64,000 bases of DNA. It comes from Bradyrhizobium betae. GTDB taxonomy: Bacteria > Pseudomonadota > Alphaproteobacteria > Rhizobiales > Xanthobacteraceae. The notes below the pieces were generated by a model that was given only the letters and a program-made list of their open reading frames with translations, was not told where the DNA came from and ran no database searches. The position numbers and the translations under genes are program-made. The stretch's first letter is position 1. Each line of letters starts with the position of its first letter. Positions 9,012-16,591 of the stretch are shown in pieces. The DNA lies in the NCBI RefSeq assembly GCF_008932115.1, contig NZ_CP044543.1:682001-746000 (forward strand), in the 5' to 3' direction.

Positions 9012-10006
9012 GCGGCCGCCGCCTCTGCCGGCACGCGCGCGCCGACACGCGCGATCGCATCGCGCAGCACCTCGAGGCCGGCGCCCGGCTTTACCCCCTG
9101 CTCGGCAAGATGGCGACGGAACGCGCGTGCGCCGGGCACGGCGTGGAATGCGCCGACGAAATGCCGCGTGATGGCGTGCAGCCGCGTACCGCGCGCAAGC
9201 TGCTGCTCGATATAGGGCATCATCGCTTCGAGCGCGTCCTGCATGGTTGCATGCCGCCCCGCCTCGCCGAAAATGTCGGAATCGACGGCGAGAAGCCGCC
9301 ACGGCTCCTGATAGGCGGCGCGGCCGAGCATCACGCCGTCGACATGTTCGAGATGTGCTTTCGCCTCTTCGATGCTCCGGATGCCGCCATTGATGATGAC
9401 AGGTACGTTCGGCATCGCGCGTTTGAGCCGATAGACGCGATCGTAGTCAAGCGGCGGGATATCCCGGTTCTCCTTCGGTGACAGACCGCTGAGCCAGGCT
9501 TTCCGGGCATGCACGATCAGTGCGTCGCAGCCGGACGCGACCACCGCGCGGGCGAGCGTATCCAGCGCGACTTCCGGATCCTGGTCGTCGATGCCGATGC
9601 GGCATTTGACGGTGACGGGAACGACAACCGCACGCTTCATCGCTTCGACGCACCTCGCCACCAGCTCCGGCTCCGCCATGAGACAAGCGCCAAAGCGGCC
9701 GTCCTTCACGCGGTCGGACGGACAGCCGACATTGAGGTTGATTTCGTCATAGCCGAACTCCGCGCCGATCCGCGCCGCCGTCGCGAGCTCATGCGGATCC
9801 GACCCGCCAAGCTGCAGCGCCACGGGATGCTCCACCGCGTCGAACCCAAGCAGCCGCGCCCGGTCTCCATGAATAATGGCGCCGGTGGTCAACATCTCCG
9901 TATAGAGCAGCGCCCGCCGGCTCAAGTGACGGTGGAACACCCGGCAATGCCGGTCAGTCCAGTCCATCATAGGTGCACAGCTAAATTTCCAATGATTCTC
10001 AATCAC
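9008..10006 (-). CDS. dusA: tRNA-dihydrouridine(20/20a) synthase DusA, with element-supplied N-terminus
   Basis: 332 residues; FMN enzyme that reduces uridine 20/20a in the D-loop of tRNAs using NADPH. Seen: APMMDWTDRHCRVFHRHLS at the N-terminus, EINLNVGCPSDRVKDGRFGA with the catalytic Cys at about 95, VTVKCRIGIDDQ, LIVHARKAWLSGLSPKENR (His and Lys flavin contacts) and INGGIRSIEEA. The first 12 residues (MIENHWKFSCAP) are not the original ones. The 5' end lies inside a small inserted element, and an alternative dusA 5' end reading KSQDFRFSVAPMMD is left at 10757-10801. Known background: dusA 5' ends are targets of a family of tyrosine integrases. The enzyme looks intact, because the replaced start keeps the conserved APMMDWTDR. 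Confidence 0.95.
   Translation of the reverse strand: MIENHWKFSCAPMMDWTDRHCRVFHRHLSRRALLYTEMLTTGAIIHGDRARLLGFDAVEHPVALQLGGSDPHELATAARIGAEFGYDEINLNVGCPSDRVKDGRFGACLMAEPELVARCVEAMKRAVVVPVTVKCRIGIDDQDPEVALDTLARAVVASGCDALIVHARKAWLSGLSPKENRDIPPLDYDRVYRLKRAMPNVPVIINGGIRSIEEAKAHLEHVDGVMLGRAAYQEPWRLLAVDSDIFGEAGRHATMQDALEAMMPYIEQQLARGTRLHAITRHFVGAFHAVPGARAFRRHLAEQGVKPGAGLEVLRDAIARVGARVPAEAAAA
9962..9970 (-). other. att-like core, left copy (within dusA)
   Basis: GTCCATCAT on the plus strand, i.e. ATGATGGAC coding MMD of the conserved APMMDWTDR segment. It is identical to the core at 10757-10765. Flanking bases agree only at scattered positions, as expected when recombination needs a short identical core. 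Confidence 0.7.
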
Positions 10007-10115
10007 TTAAGATTCTCTGTCGGTCCAGTCCTGGGAAGACGCGGCAACGTATCTATACTGATTTCGTTGGGCTTTTTAGGGGTGGTTCGATTATCTAGCC
10101 AGTTTTTGGCGGCCC

Positions 10116-10134
10116 TTTGCTACAAATTTGCTAC
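10116..10134 (+). repeat. paired integrase-arm-like octamers, left end
   Basis: TTTGCTAC at 10116-10123 and again at 10127-10134, an 11-base period. An inverted copy GTAGCAAA lies at 10167-10174. The same pair with the same spacing recurs at 10676-10694 near the other end of the element. Spacing by one helical turn suits adjacent protein-binding sites such as the arm sites of a tyrosine recombinase. Confidence 0.6.
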
Positions 10135-10208
10135 CGAGCCGACTCGCGGGATGCGCTTCGCGTTTGGTAGCAAATCGAGACGCCGAAGATCGCATCTTCG
10201 CGCTAGAT

Positions 10209-10598
10209 TTAGTCAATTCGGAAACTTGAAATGTCGTTTTGACTGTTGATGGTAATCGTGCGCTCGTTATCAAAGAAGAAAGCGACTTTGCCTCCAGCGA
10301 CGGCGGTCTGCATTGCGTATTCTTTGAGACGGTGCCCGATAACGCCAGCGATGACGCCAACGTCAACGTGAGGATATTCCCACCCCTCGCTCGCGATCGT
10401 TGATGGGCTGGGCCGCCCCGGTGATGGCCGCCAAATTATGACACCGTGGTCGATGACCAGCCTGTGCCAAGCACCGGCGAAGCAAAGGTGAACGACGTTG
10501 GCATTAGCTACGAGTTCGCCGTTGTGAACGAACCCCTCGCAAATAAATGCCTCACACAAGAGCCCAGCCAATTCAGGCGCGCAACCAACTATCTCCAT
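10209..10598 (-). CDS. hypothetical protein, sole cargo ORF of the dusA element
   Basis: 129 residues from the ATG at 10598 (a GTG three codons upstream is the alternative). I recognise no family. The sequence looks protein-like rather than random: a Cys-containing N-terminus (MEIVGCAPELAGLLCEAF), a beta-rich centre (NGELVANANVVHLCFAGAWH, RLVIDHGVIIWRPS), a helix-like stretch (VGVIAGVIGHRLKEYAMQ) and a polar C-terminus ending SSFRID. No signal peptide or membrane span. Codon use is less GC-biased than in flanking genes, suggesting acquisition. Being the only gene between the att-like sites, it is the candidate cargo. It could also be a non-expressed remnant. Confidence 0.5.
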   Translation of the reverse strand: MEIVGCAPELAGLLCEAFICEGFVHNGELVANANVVHLCFAGAWHRLVIDHGVIIWRPSPGRPSPSTIASEGWEYPHVDVGVIAGVIGHRLKEYAMQTAVAGGKVAFFFDNERTITINSQNDISSFRID

Positions 10599-10675
10599 CG
10601 TTCCCACTACCTGAGGCGCCGCTGTGCTGATGCGATCAGAGATGGTTCGAAGCTATCACCAAATACGCGAATGCA

Positions 10676-10694
10676 TTTGCTACGGTTTTGCTAC
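10676..10694 (+). repeat. paired integrase-arm-like octamers, right end
   Basis: TTTGCTAC at 10676-10683 and 10687-10694, the same 11-base period as the pair at 10116-10134. The copies lie about 65 bases inside the right att-like core. Their presence at both ends supports an attP-like organisation with two arms. Confidence 0.6.
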
Positions 10695-10756
10695 GAGATG
10701 CAGGCGCACCCGCACTAACCTGTTGCGATCGCGCAAAAATCCCGTCTATCCGTTCT

Positions 10757-10765
10757 GTCCATCAT
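10757..10765 (-). other. att-like core, right copy
   Basis: GTCCATCAT, identical to 9962-9970, marking the junction between the element and the severed dusA 5' end. Confidence 0.7.
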
Positions 10766-10801
10766 GGGGGCGACGGAAAAGCGAAAATCCTGTGACTTCA
10801 A
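10757..10801 (-). pseudogene. displaced original 5' end of dusA
   Basis: From a TTG at 10801 the minus strand reads MKSQDFRFSVAPMMD and runs on into RTDRR before similarity ends. This is a typical alphaproteobacterial DusA N-terminus (RFSVAPMMDWTDR), and the fragment stops being DusA-like exactly at the att-like core 10757-10765. An in-frame TGA lies four codons before the TTG. Joined across the core to the body of the present dusA, it would restore a normal enzyme. It is therefore the severed start of the pre-insertion gene. Confidence 0.75.
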
Positions 10802-10916
10802 TGAGCTATCTCATGCGGAGCAACGGGCTCATCCCGGCACCGGGAGAGAGTTTGCGTCCATCCTTCGCCCGAATGGGCATCTGATTCAATTGAAATAAGC
10901 ATCGGATCCAGGAATG

Positions 10917-10948
10917 AAAAGCCCGATGGCCGGATCGCTAGTCCGGGC
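10917..10948 (-). terminator. possible minus-strand terminator
   Basis: On the minus strand GCCCG ... CGGGC encloses an inner CCGGA/TCCGG pair and is followed by TTTTC. No minus-strand gene now ends here, so it may be a relic of a lost gene. Weakly supported. Confidence 0.35.
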
Positions 10949-11051
10949 ATCTGATCGCGCGTTCGGTACGATGGCGCCGACGGCGCCAGTGTAGCTCGAC
11001 CATTGCTCAACTCAACATACAGGCGTACGAAGCCGAACAAGGACCACTGCC

Positions 11052-11667
11052 ATGCCCGTTGATTTCGCCGAGATCGACCCGATCCGCGTTGCCGCCATTC
11101 TCTACCGGCCGCAAGATGACCTCGACACGTTGCTCGCCGACTTCGCGCAAGACCTGGTGCGGAAGGGTGAGCGCATCGGCGGTATCGTCCAGCGCAACAT
11201 CAAGGACGGAGGCGGCTGCCAAGTCGGCATGCAGGCCATCGACCTCATGACCGGCCGCGAGATCTCGATCTGCCAGCCGCTCGGCAGCGGTGCCATGGCG
11301 TGCAAACTGGATGCCGCCGGTCTTGCCGACGCGTCCGTCGCGGTCGCAAGCGCGATCACGCAGGATGTCGACCTCATTGTGATCAACAAGTTCTCCAAGC
11401 AGGAAGCCGCCGGACAAGGGCTGCGCGACGAACTCGCCGACCATTGCGGCCGGTATTCCCGTGCTGACCGCCGTGCCCGAAAAATGCCTGGACGCCTGGA
11501 TCAGCTTCACCGGCGGGATCGGCACGACGCTGCTCTGCGAGCGTCAGGTCATCGAAGCATGGTGGCAGGATATCTCTTCGCGCAAGAAGCGCATGCACGA
11601 AGATCGCGACGGGGTCTCGACCGCCGACCGGGCGGCTATTTGCCGATCACTACATCCGACGACTTGA
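11052..11667 (+). pseudogene. DUF2478 gene, frameshifted
   Basis: The first frame (from ATG 11052) gives DFAEIDPIRVAAILYRPQDD, then GGIVQRNIKDGGG, ISICQPLGSGAMACKLDAAG, and VDLIVINKFSKQEAAGQGLR followed by DELAD. It then loses similarity at about 11440-11447. One frame over, the protein resumes as AAGIPVLTAVPEKCLDAWIS and FTGGIGTTLLCERQVIEAWW. Both halves are one DUF2478 protein, a P-loop-fold-like family usually found beside molybdate uptake genes. Loss of two bases (or gain of one) near the GCCGACCATTGCGG stretch explains the break. A sequencing error is possible but cannot be tested here. The C-terminal tail after AWW is not conserved. Confidence 0.8.
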
Positions 11668-11719
11668 TCACGGGCGAGACAGTGTTGCCCACTTTCAGGG
11701 CGAGATCGTCGGACGGCTG
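11636..11719 (-). pseudogene. TOBE/Mop-domain fragment (molybdate-binding)
   Basis: The minus strand reads SDDLALKVGNTVSPVIKSSD then VVIGK and a stop: the C-terminal half of a Mop/TOBE repeat as found in ModE, ModC or molbindins, where the K-S-S-D-V segment lines the oxyanion site. Nothing coherent precedes it, so it is a scrap of about 28 codons. It lies convergently against the broken DUF2478 gene, which in other genomes also neighbours molybdenum genes. Together they look like remains of a molybdate locus. Confidence 0.65.
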
Positions 11720-11777
11720 GGCCCTTCAGCCCCTCTCGACGACCACCAAGCGGCGCAAATCGTGCCCCCGCTTCTCC

Positions 11778-14700
11778 TCACTCGTCCAGAAGATCCATCA
11801 GTTCCTCCACCCGGCCGAACGTATCCTCGTGCCCCCCGCCGGCGTAGACCACGCGATCGCCATCGCGCTGGAGCGACCGCGCCCTGGTTTTGCGCAGCCG
11901 CCCGGGGAGGAATGTGGCGGCGACGGCCTCAGGTCCGACATCGAGCCTGACGATGCCACGCCGCTTGCAATCGAGCCTGAGTCTCGCTGCGGCGAAGAAA
12001 TCGTGCGCCTCCGGGGGGAGCTTTCCGAAACGGCGCGAGATCTCCTCCTCCAGATCCACCAGATCGTCTTCGCTCCGGCACCTCGCAGCGCGACCATAGA
12101 TCTCGAGCCGCATCGCTTCGGATTGCACGTAGCCTTCGGGCAACGTGTCGGCACACGGCAGGTTCAGATCAGGCACCCACAGAAAGGCGCCGGTGTCGTT
12201 GGCTCGCTCGGAGGCCAGCTTCAGGAGATGACTGTAGAGCACCGGTCCGAACACCTGAACGTGGCCGGACTGCTGTTCCGAGAACAGGTCGCCGGCGCCC
12301 CGAAGATCCAGATCGCGCTCGCTGATGGCGAAGCCCGCGCCCGGCTTGCTGAACTCCTCGAGGACGGCCAGACGCTTCTCGGATTGTTCAGAGGCCGACT
12401 CCGTCAGCAAATATGCAAAGGCGCGTGTTCCACCCCGTCCGACCCGTCCTCTGAGCTGATGGAGCTGCGCGAGACCAAACTTCTCGGGCCAGCACACGAC
12501 GATGGTGTTTGCGCGCGGAATGTCGAGACCGCTCTCCACGATATTTGTCGCGAGGAGAACATCAGCCTCGCCGTTGACGAAACTCATCATGCGCTCGTCG
12601 ATCTCGTCGACTGGCAATCTGCCATGGAGACAGACGATGCGCAGGTCGGGAGCCACCGATTGCACACGCGCCAGCATCGGCTCCAGATCCTGAATGCGCG
12701 GGCAGATCAGAAAACTCTGTCCATTCCGCCTCCGCTCGCGAAGCAATGCGCCGGCGATGGCCGCATCCGACAGCGGGGCGATCTTGGTCACGATCGGAAG
12801 CCGGTGAACGGGCGGCGTTGCGATCACGCTGAGATCCCGGAAGCCCGCAAGTCCGGCAGCGAGCGTGCGCGGGATCGGCGTCGCGCTCATCCAGAGCGTA
12901 TGCGCGCTCTTCGCCAGGCCCGAAAGCTTGGCCTTCTCGGCAGCCCCGAAATGCTGTTCTTCATCGATGATGACGAGACCAAGGTCGGCGAACTTCACAT
13001 CCTTCGCGGAGAGCGCTTGCGTGCCGACTACGACTTTCAGCTTGCCGCTTCGCAGCCCCTCTTTCGTCTCTCGGGTCTCCGGGCCTGATATGGCCCGCGA
13101 CAGGTTTCCGACTTCAATGCCGAGAGGACCGAAACGTTTGCGGAAGGTTTCGACGTGCTGCCGCGCCAGGACCGTCGTCGGCACCGCGATCGCCACCTGT
13201 TTCCCCGACAACGCCACCGCGGCCGCAGCGCGTAGCGCTACCTCGGTCTTTCCAAATCCGACGTCTCCGCACACCACCCTGTCCATGGGGTGACCTGCCG
13301 CCAGATCGTCGAGGACGTCCTGAATGGCCTTGGCCTGGTCGACCGTGGTGAAATACGGAAACCGTGCGACGAACCTCTCATAGGCCTGCCCCGGCGCGAC
13401 CAGCTTGGGTGCACGGCGACGGTGGCGCTGGCTGATATGCTTGGCGAGCGCCTTGGCGGCAATCTGAATTTCCGCTTCAGCCTCGGTCCGGCGTGCCCAC
13501 CATGTACTTCCGTCCGCCTTGTCCCGCGTCAGCTTGCCGGGCTCCGCCGCATACGGCCAGATCAGGGCAAGATCGGCCGGCGGCACGAGAACGGCATTGT
13601 CCGATGCGAAAGCAAGCCTGACCATCTCGCGCCGCGCCCCCTTGCCCATATCGAAGATCTGCAGGCCGTCGAGCACGGCCAGGCCGCGCTGCAGATGGAC
13701 CACCGCCGTGCCGCGCCCCGGCACGTCGGGATGATCGAACGCGGTGGTCCAGACCTTCGCCATCGGCTGCGGATGATGAGCCCTGCTGCCGAGCACGTCG
13801 GATGCCGTCACGACGACCAGGGGCTTACGGCCGGCCCCGATGAAGCCGGCATCGAAGTCAGCCAGCAGCGCCGTCTCGCGATCGCGTCCCTTGGTCGCCT
13901 CGTTCCAATCGGCACAGCGTTCTGCCTTGATGCCGCTCATCCGCTCCATCGCGCGCAGGTCGTCCTCGACCGCCGCAACCAAGAGCAGTTGCGATCCGGC
14001 GCTTTGCATATCGGCAACAAACGCGCGAAGGATCTTTCTCGGCGAGGCGGCCTTCGAGAAATCCGGCGTCGGGGTGAAAGCCGACTTTTGCGGCAGCACA
14101 CTCATGCGCTTCTTCAGCCGCTTCCAGTCCGCCTGTCCCAGATACTCGCGCTCCGCATCCCTGCGGCCGGCTGCCTCCTCGATGGTCCCGAGCCAGCTCT
14201 CGGCGTGGGCCAGCACGCCGGCATCCACGATCCACCGCGCACGGCTGCAATAATCCGGCAGCGTCGCCCGCTGTCCGCGCTTGTTTCCAAACGCGATCCG
14301 CTCGGACATCGGATCGATCAGCAGTTCCCGGGTCTCGAACAGGACCTCGTGCTCGACCGGATCGACGGCGACGATTCGGCGGAGAGTGCCGTCGGAATGC
14401 TCGATCCTGAACGGACCAAGCGCACCGGCTGGAAACACTTCGAACGTCTTGCCGTGGAACAGGACGCCTCCCGGATAATCCGCCTCTTCGTCGAGATCGT
14501 AGCCGAGAGCCTCCAGGCGGCGCTCCAGTTCCTGCTCGGAATAGGCTGCGCCCACCTTCAGGCTGAGGCTGGTCTTCGACCAGCTTGCCGGCAGCGGCAG
14601 CCGCTCCATGATGGCCTCTGCGGTGGACACCAGGAACACGGGCTTCTTTGTCCTGGCAAGGCGCCTCAGCACCGAGCTCCGCCGGCCCGCGATCTCGCGT

Positions 14701-15005
14701 GACGGCTCCAGACCGTCGAATGGCAAATTGTTGAGTCGCGGGAACACCAGCGCCTCGACCGACGGATCGAGCGCGTGGATCACGCTCCCCAGCCGCTCCG
14801 CCCTGTTCTCGTTGTCGCAGAGGAAGACGAGGCCATCGCTGCCGGACTTGCTCCATTGCGCAAGCAGATGGAGAGCCAGCATGCCGAGAGGCGATGAGGA
14901 GGAGATCGCGGGACGCGATGTCGTCTTGCTTTTCGTCTTTATCGCACCCGCCGCGGCGCGGGCTTTCCTTGTGGCCGCCAATTTGTATCCATCATTGTTT
15001 CGCAA
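11778..15005 (-). CDS. Mfd-like transcription-repair coupling factor paralogue (DEAD/DEAH helicase)
   Basis: 1075 residues, slightly shorter than the usual 1150-1180 of Mfd. Domain order is Mfd-like: an N-terminal UvrB-homology region (FPRLNNLPFDGLEPSREIAG at about 88-107, TAEAIMERLPLP, LFHGKTFEVFPAG at about 182-194), and a divergent RNAP-interaction (RID/CarD-like) region at about 430-485 (GTAVVHLQRGLAVLDGLQ). The translocase motor has Walker A CGDVGFGKTEVAL at about 579-591 and DEEQHFG at 681-687, with SATPIPRTLA, LHGRLPVDEID and QLRGRVGRGG. The C-terminus is a D7-like domain (about 980-1060). The divergent N-terminus and RID suggest a second, specialised Mfd rather than the housekeeping one; I infer this, since no other mfd is in view. 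Confidence 0.85.
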   Translation of the reverse strand: MRNNDGYKLAATRKARAAAGAIKTKSKTTSRPAISSSSPLGMLALHLLAQWSKSGSDGLVFLCDNENRAERLGSVIHALDPSVEALVFPRLNNLPFDGLEPSREIAGRRSSVLRRLARTKKPVFLVSTAEAIMERLPLPASWSKTSLSLKVGAAYSEQELERRLEALGYDLDEEADYPGGVLFHGKTFEVFPAGALGPFRIEHSDGTLRRIVAVDPVEHEVLFETRELLIDPMSERIAFGNKRGQRATLPDYCSRARWIVDAGVLAHAESWLGTIEEAAGRRDAEREYLGQADWKRLKKRMSVLPQKSAFTPTPDFSKAASPRKILRAFVADMQSAGSQLLLVAAVEDDLRAMERMSGIKAERCADWNEATKGRDRETALLADFDAGFIGAGRKPLVVVTASDVLGSRAHHPQPMAKVWTTAFDHPDVPGRGTAVVHLQRGLAVLDGLQIFDMGKGARREMVRLAFASDNAVLVPPADLALIWPYAAEPGKLTRDKADGSTWWARRTEAEAEIQIAAKALAKHISQRHRRRAPKLVAPGQAYERFVARFPYFTTVDQAKAIQDVLDDLAAGHPMDRVVCGDVGFGKTEVALRAAAAVALSGKQVAIAVPTTVLARQHVETFRKRFGPLGIEVGNLSRAISGPETRETKEGLRSGKLKVVVGTQALSAKDVKFADLGLVIIDEEQHFGAAEKAKLSGLAKSAHTLWMSATPIPRTLAAGLAGFRDLSVIATPPVHRLPIVTKIAPLSDAAIAGALLRERRRNGQSFLICPRIQDLEPMLARVQSVAPDLRIVCLHGRLPVDEIDERMMSFVNGEADVLLATNIVESGLDIPRANTIVVCWPEKFGLAQLHQLRGRVGRGGTRAFAYLLTESASEQSEKRLAVLEEFSKPGAGFAISERDLDLRGAGDLFSEQQSGHVQVFGPVLYSHLLKLASERANDTGAFLWVPDLNLPCADTLPEGYVQSEAMRLEIYGRAARCRSEDDLVDLEEEISRRFGKLPPEAHDFFAAARLRLDCKRRGIVRLDVGPEAVAATFLPGRLRKTRARSLQRDGDRVVYAGGGHEDTFGRVEELMDLLDE

Positions 15006-15152
15006 AAACAGGCGAGCGACGACGAGCCCTCAGTCGAGCTCCGTCCATGACGCGCGCGGGGCCCCGAGGCCCGGGGACGTCATTACAATTTCGCGATCAT
15101 ATTGGAAAGCGGAGACACAAGCCCGGGAAAACGGCCCGAAGGCGCCTGAAGG

Positions 15153-15413
15153 CTATTGCAGGACCTTTGGCAGCACTACGACCACGTCGACGCTCTGCCT
15201 GAGGATTTGCGTCGCGACCACGGCGAGGTGATGCGAGAATTCGTCTTCGATCTCGCTTGCACAGTCTTCGTCCCTGGCGATGGCAAACAGCAGATTGCCG
15301 TCGACTTCGTCGAATCGGATGCCGGCGAACAGGCGATCGAACGTCTCGGCGCCCGCGATGGCCGCGATTCGCGCCTGGATAGCCTGATCTTCGACGAGGG
15401 ACAGTTTCATCAT
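15153..15413 (-). CDS. small hypothetical protein
   Basis: 86 residues from ATG 15413 (a TTG two codons upstream is the alternative). Acidic, probably helical/beta: KLSLVEDQAIQARIAAIAGA, then FDRLFAGIRFDEVDGNLLFA, a middle EIEDEFSHHLAVVATQILRQ and a hydrophobic end SVDVVVVLPKVL. No recognised domain, signal or membrane span. It starts about 30 bases from the divergent DUF3750 gene and lies just upstream of the Mfd-like gene on the same strand (147-base gap), so it could be co-transcribed with that helicase. Confidence 0.55.
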   Translation of the reverse strand: MMKLSLVEDQAIQARIAAIAGAETFDRLFAGIRFDEVDGNLLFAIARDEDCASEIEDEFSHHLAVVATQILRQSVDVVVVLPKVLQ

Positions 15414-15442
15414 GCGCAATCAGATATAGGCGGACCGCTCGA

Positions 15443-16258
15443 ATGCAAGCGCTGGCACGGCGGGCTGGTCGAACTATATTTGATGATATCGTCCCGCCTG
15501 ATCCTCGTCCGTCCTTGAGGAAAATCTTGATTCTCTTTCTGCTGCTGATCTTCCTGCCGATAGGACTGTCGGCCGGTCGCTACTTTGTGTTCGGCGATGG
15601 CCGCGGCAATTGGCAGACAGCGGATCGATCGAGCGCCGGCCTGCTGCAGCCCGCATCCGCCAGTCCGGAGGCGCTGATCCGGGTCTTTGCGGCGCGCACG
15701 GTACGCTGGCGCGGCATTTTCGCCGTTCACACCTGGATCGTCGTCAAGAACAAGGGCGCCGCGACTTACAACCGATACGATTATACGGCATGGGGTGATC
15801 CGATCCGCAGCAACGGCTTCGCGCCCGACGGCCGCTGGTTCGGCGCCGTGCCCGAAACCGTCGTGGCGGTCGACGGCACACTCGCCGAAGAGCTGATTCC
15901 CAAGATCCGGCACGTCGTCGAAACCTACAGGTTCCGCGCCTATGGCGATTACAGCGCCTGGCCGGGACCGAATTCCAACACCTTCGTGCAGGCGACGTTG
16001 GACGCCGTCCCCGAGCTTCGTGCTGTCCTTCCTCCGACTGCCGTCGGAAAGGATTATCCCTACAGCGGACGCTGGGTCGGCATCACCCCGTCCGGCACCG
16101 GCCTCTACGCCTCGCTTTCGGGTTACCTCGGAATGACGGTCGGCTGGATCGAGGGGATCGAGGTCAATTTCTTCGGAGCGGTGCTCGGCGTGGACATCCG
16201 GCGGCCAGCTCTCAAGCTTCCCGGCATCGGCCGGCTTGGCATAGCGGCTGGCTTCTAG
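15443..16258 (+). CDS. DUF3750 membrane-anchored protein
   Basis: 271 residues. One N-terminal membrane anchor (ILILFLLLIFLPIGLSAGRY, about 28-47) is followed by a periplasmic domain: FAARTVRWRGIFAVHTWIVV, RYDYTAWGDPIRSNGFAPDG, then YRAYGDYSAWPGPNSNTF-like and VGWIEGIEVNFFGAVLGVDI. The H-T-W and G-P-N-S-N-T-F positions recall permuted papain-fold (NlpC/P60 or DUF3750) active sites, with the C/S change unresolved. DUF3750 has no assigned function. The gene diverges from the small ORF at 15413. Confidence 0.82.
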   Translation: MQALARRAGRTIFDDIVPPDPRPSLRKILILFLLLIFLPIGLSAGRYFVFGDGRGNWQTADRSSAGLLQPASASPEALIRVFAARTVRWRGIFAVHTWIVVKNKGAATYNRYDYTAWGDPIRSNGFAPDGRWFGAVPETVVAVDGTLAEELIPKIRHVVETYRFRAYGDYSAWPGPNSNTFVQATLDAVPELRAVLPPTAVGKDYPYSGRWVGITPSGTGLYASLSGYLGMTVGWIEGIEVNFFGAVLGVDIRRPALKLPGIGRLGIAAGF

Positions 16259-16591
16259 CGCCACCGCCGGCACCCTCACGCCAACACGCCGAACAGATTT
16301 CCGAAAACAACCCCATGCACAGTAGAACAGCCACCGGCCGGCTGCCGGCCGTGGCGCGGCCTAAGCTGCGATGAGATCTGTTGAATCCCGGCAGAATTGC
16401 CGACGCCGGGTATCACCTGACTCACGTTCCCGAGGGACACCGAATTAACAGTTTAGTAACGATATGGATCTGCCTCGGCTGCGTTAATCCAAATCGCAGC
16501 CTGCCGGTGTCTCGACCGCAACGCCCCTGCTATAAACGCAGCGATCCGGCTCGATCGACTTTTCCGGACGATCCCGTTTTCCTGGTCATTC
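16259..16591. other. intergenic region with partial dispersed repeat
   Basis: 333 bases. It contains the second end of the dispersed repeat at 16303-16328 (AACAACCCCATGCACAGTAG core). The rest is AT-richer sequence ahead of the acetyltransferase gene (for example around 16440-16490) that probably holds its promoter, but I see no clear -35/-10 pair. The short ORF in this gap has no protein-like features. Confidence 0.6.
16303..16328 (+). repeat. dispersed intergenic repeat, partial copy 2
   Basis: Contains AACAACCCCATGCACAGTAG, shared exactly with 35868-35893 and (inverted) with 988-1012. The other end of the repeat is not found nearby, so this copy is truncated. Confidence 0.75.

Larger units (their letters stand above)
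9962..10765. mobile_element. minimal integrated element in dusA, about 0.8 kb, no integrase
   Basis: The 9-base word GTCCATCAT occurs at 9962-9970 (inside dusA) and again at 10757-10765, 795 bases apart, each copy within a stretch that translates on the minus strand as APMMD-x-TDR. The first copy joins the body of dusA to a new N-terminus; the second joins an original-looking dusA start. This is the architecture left when an element integrates by site-specific recombination into the 5' end of dusA. Paired TTTGCTAC octamers lie inside both ends like integrase arm sites. The interior is visibly more AT-rich than its neighbours and has room for only one ORF. It is either a deletion remnant of an island or a non-autonomous element moved by an integrase in trans. 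Confidence 0.75.

Noticed and set aside
10116..10694. TTTGCTAC repeats as a CRISPR-like array
   Set aside because: Only two pairs of an 8-base word; no regular spacers and no cas genes.
11052..13088. Long plus-strand ORF continuing from the DUF2478 start through the helicase
   Set aside because: DUF2478 similarity stops at the frameshift; the remainder is antisense of the Mfd-like gene.
13290..14702. 470-codon plus-strand ORF
   Set aside because: Antisense shadow of the Mfd-like helicase; no motif.
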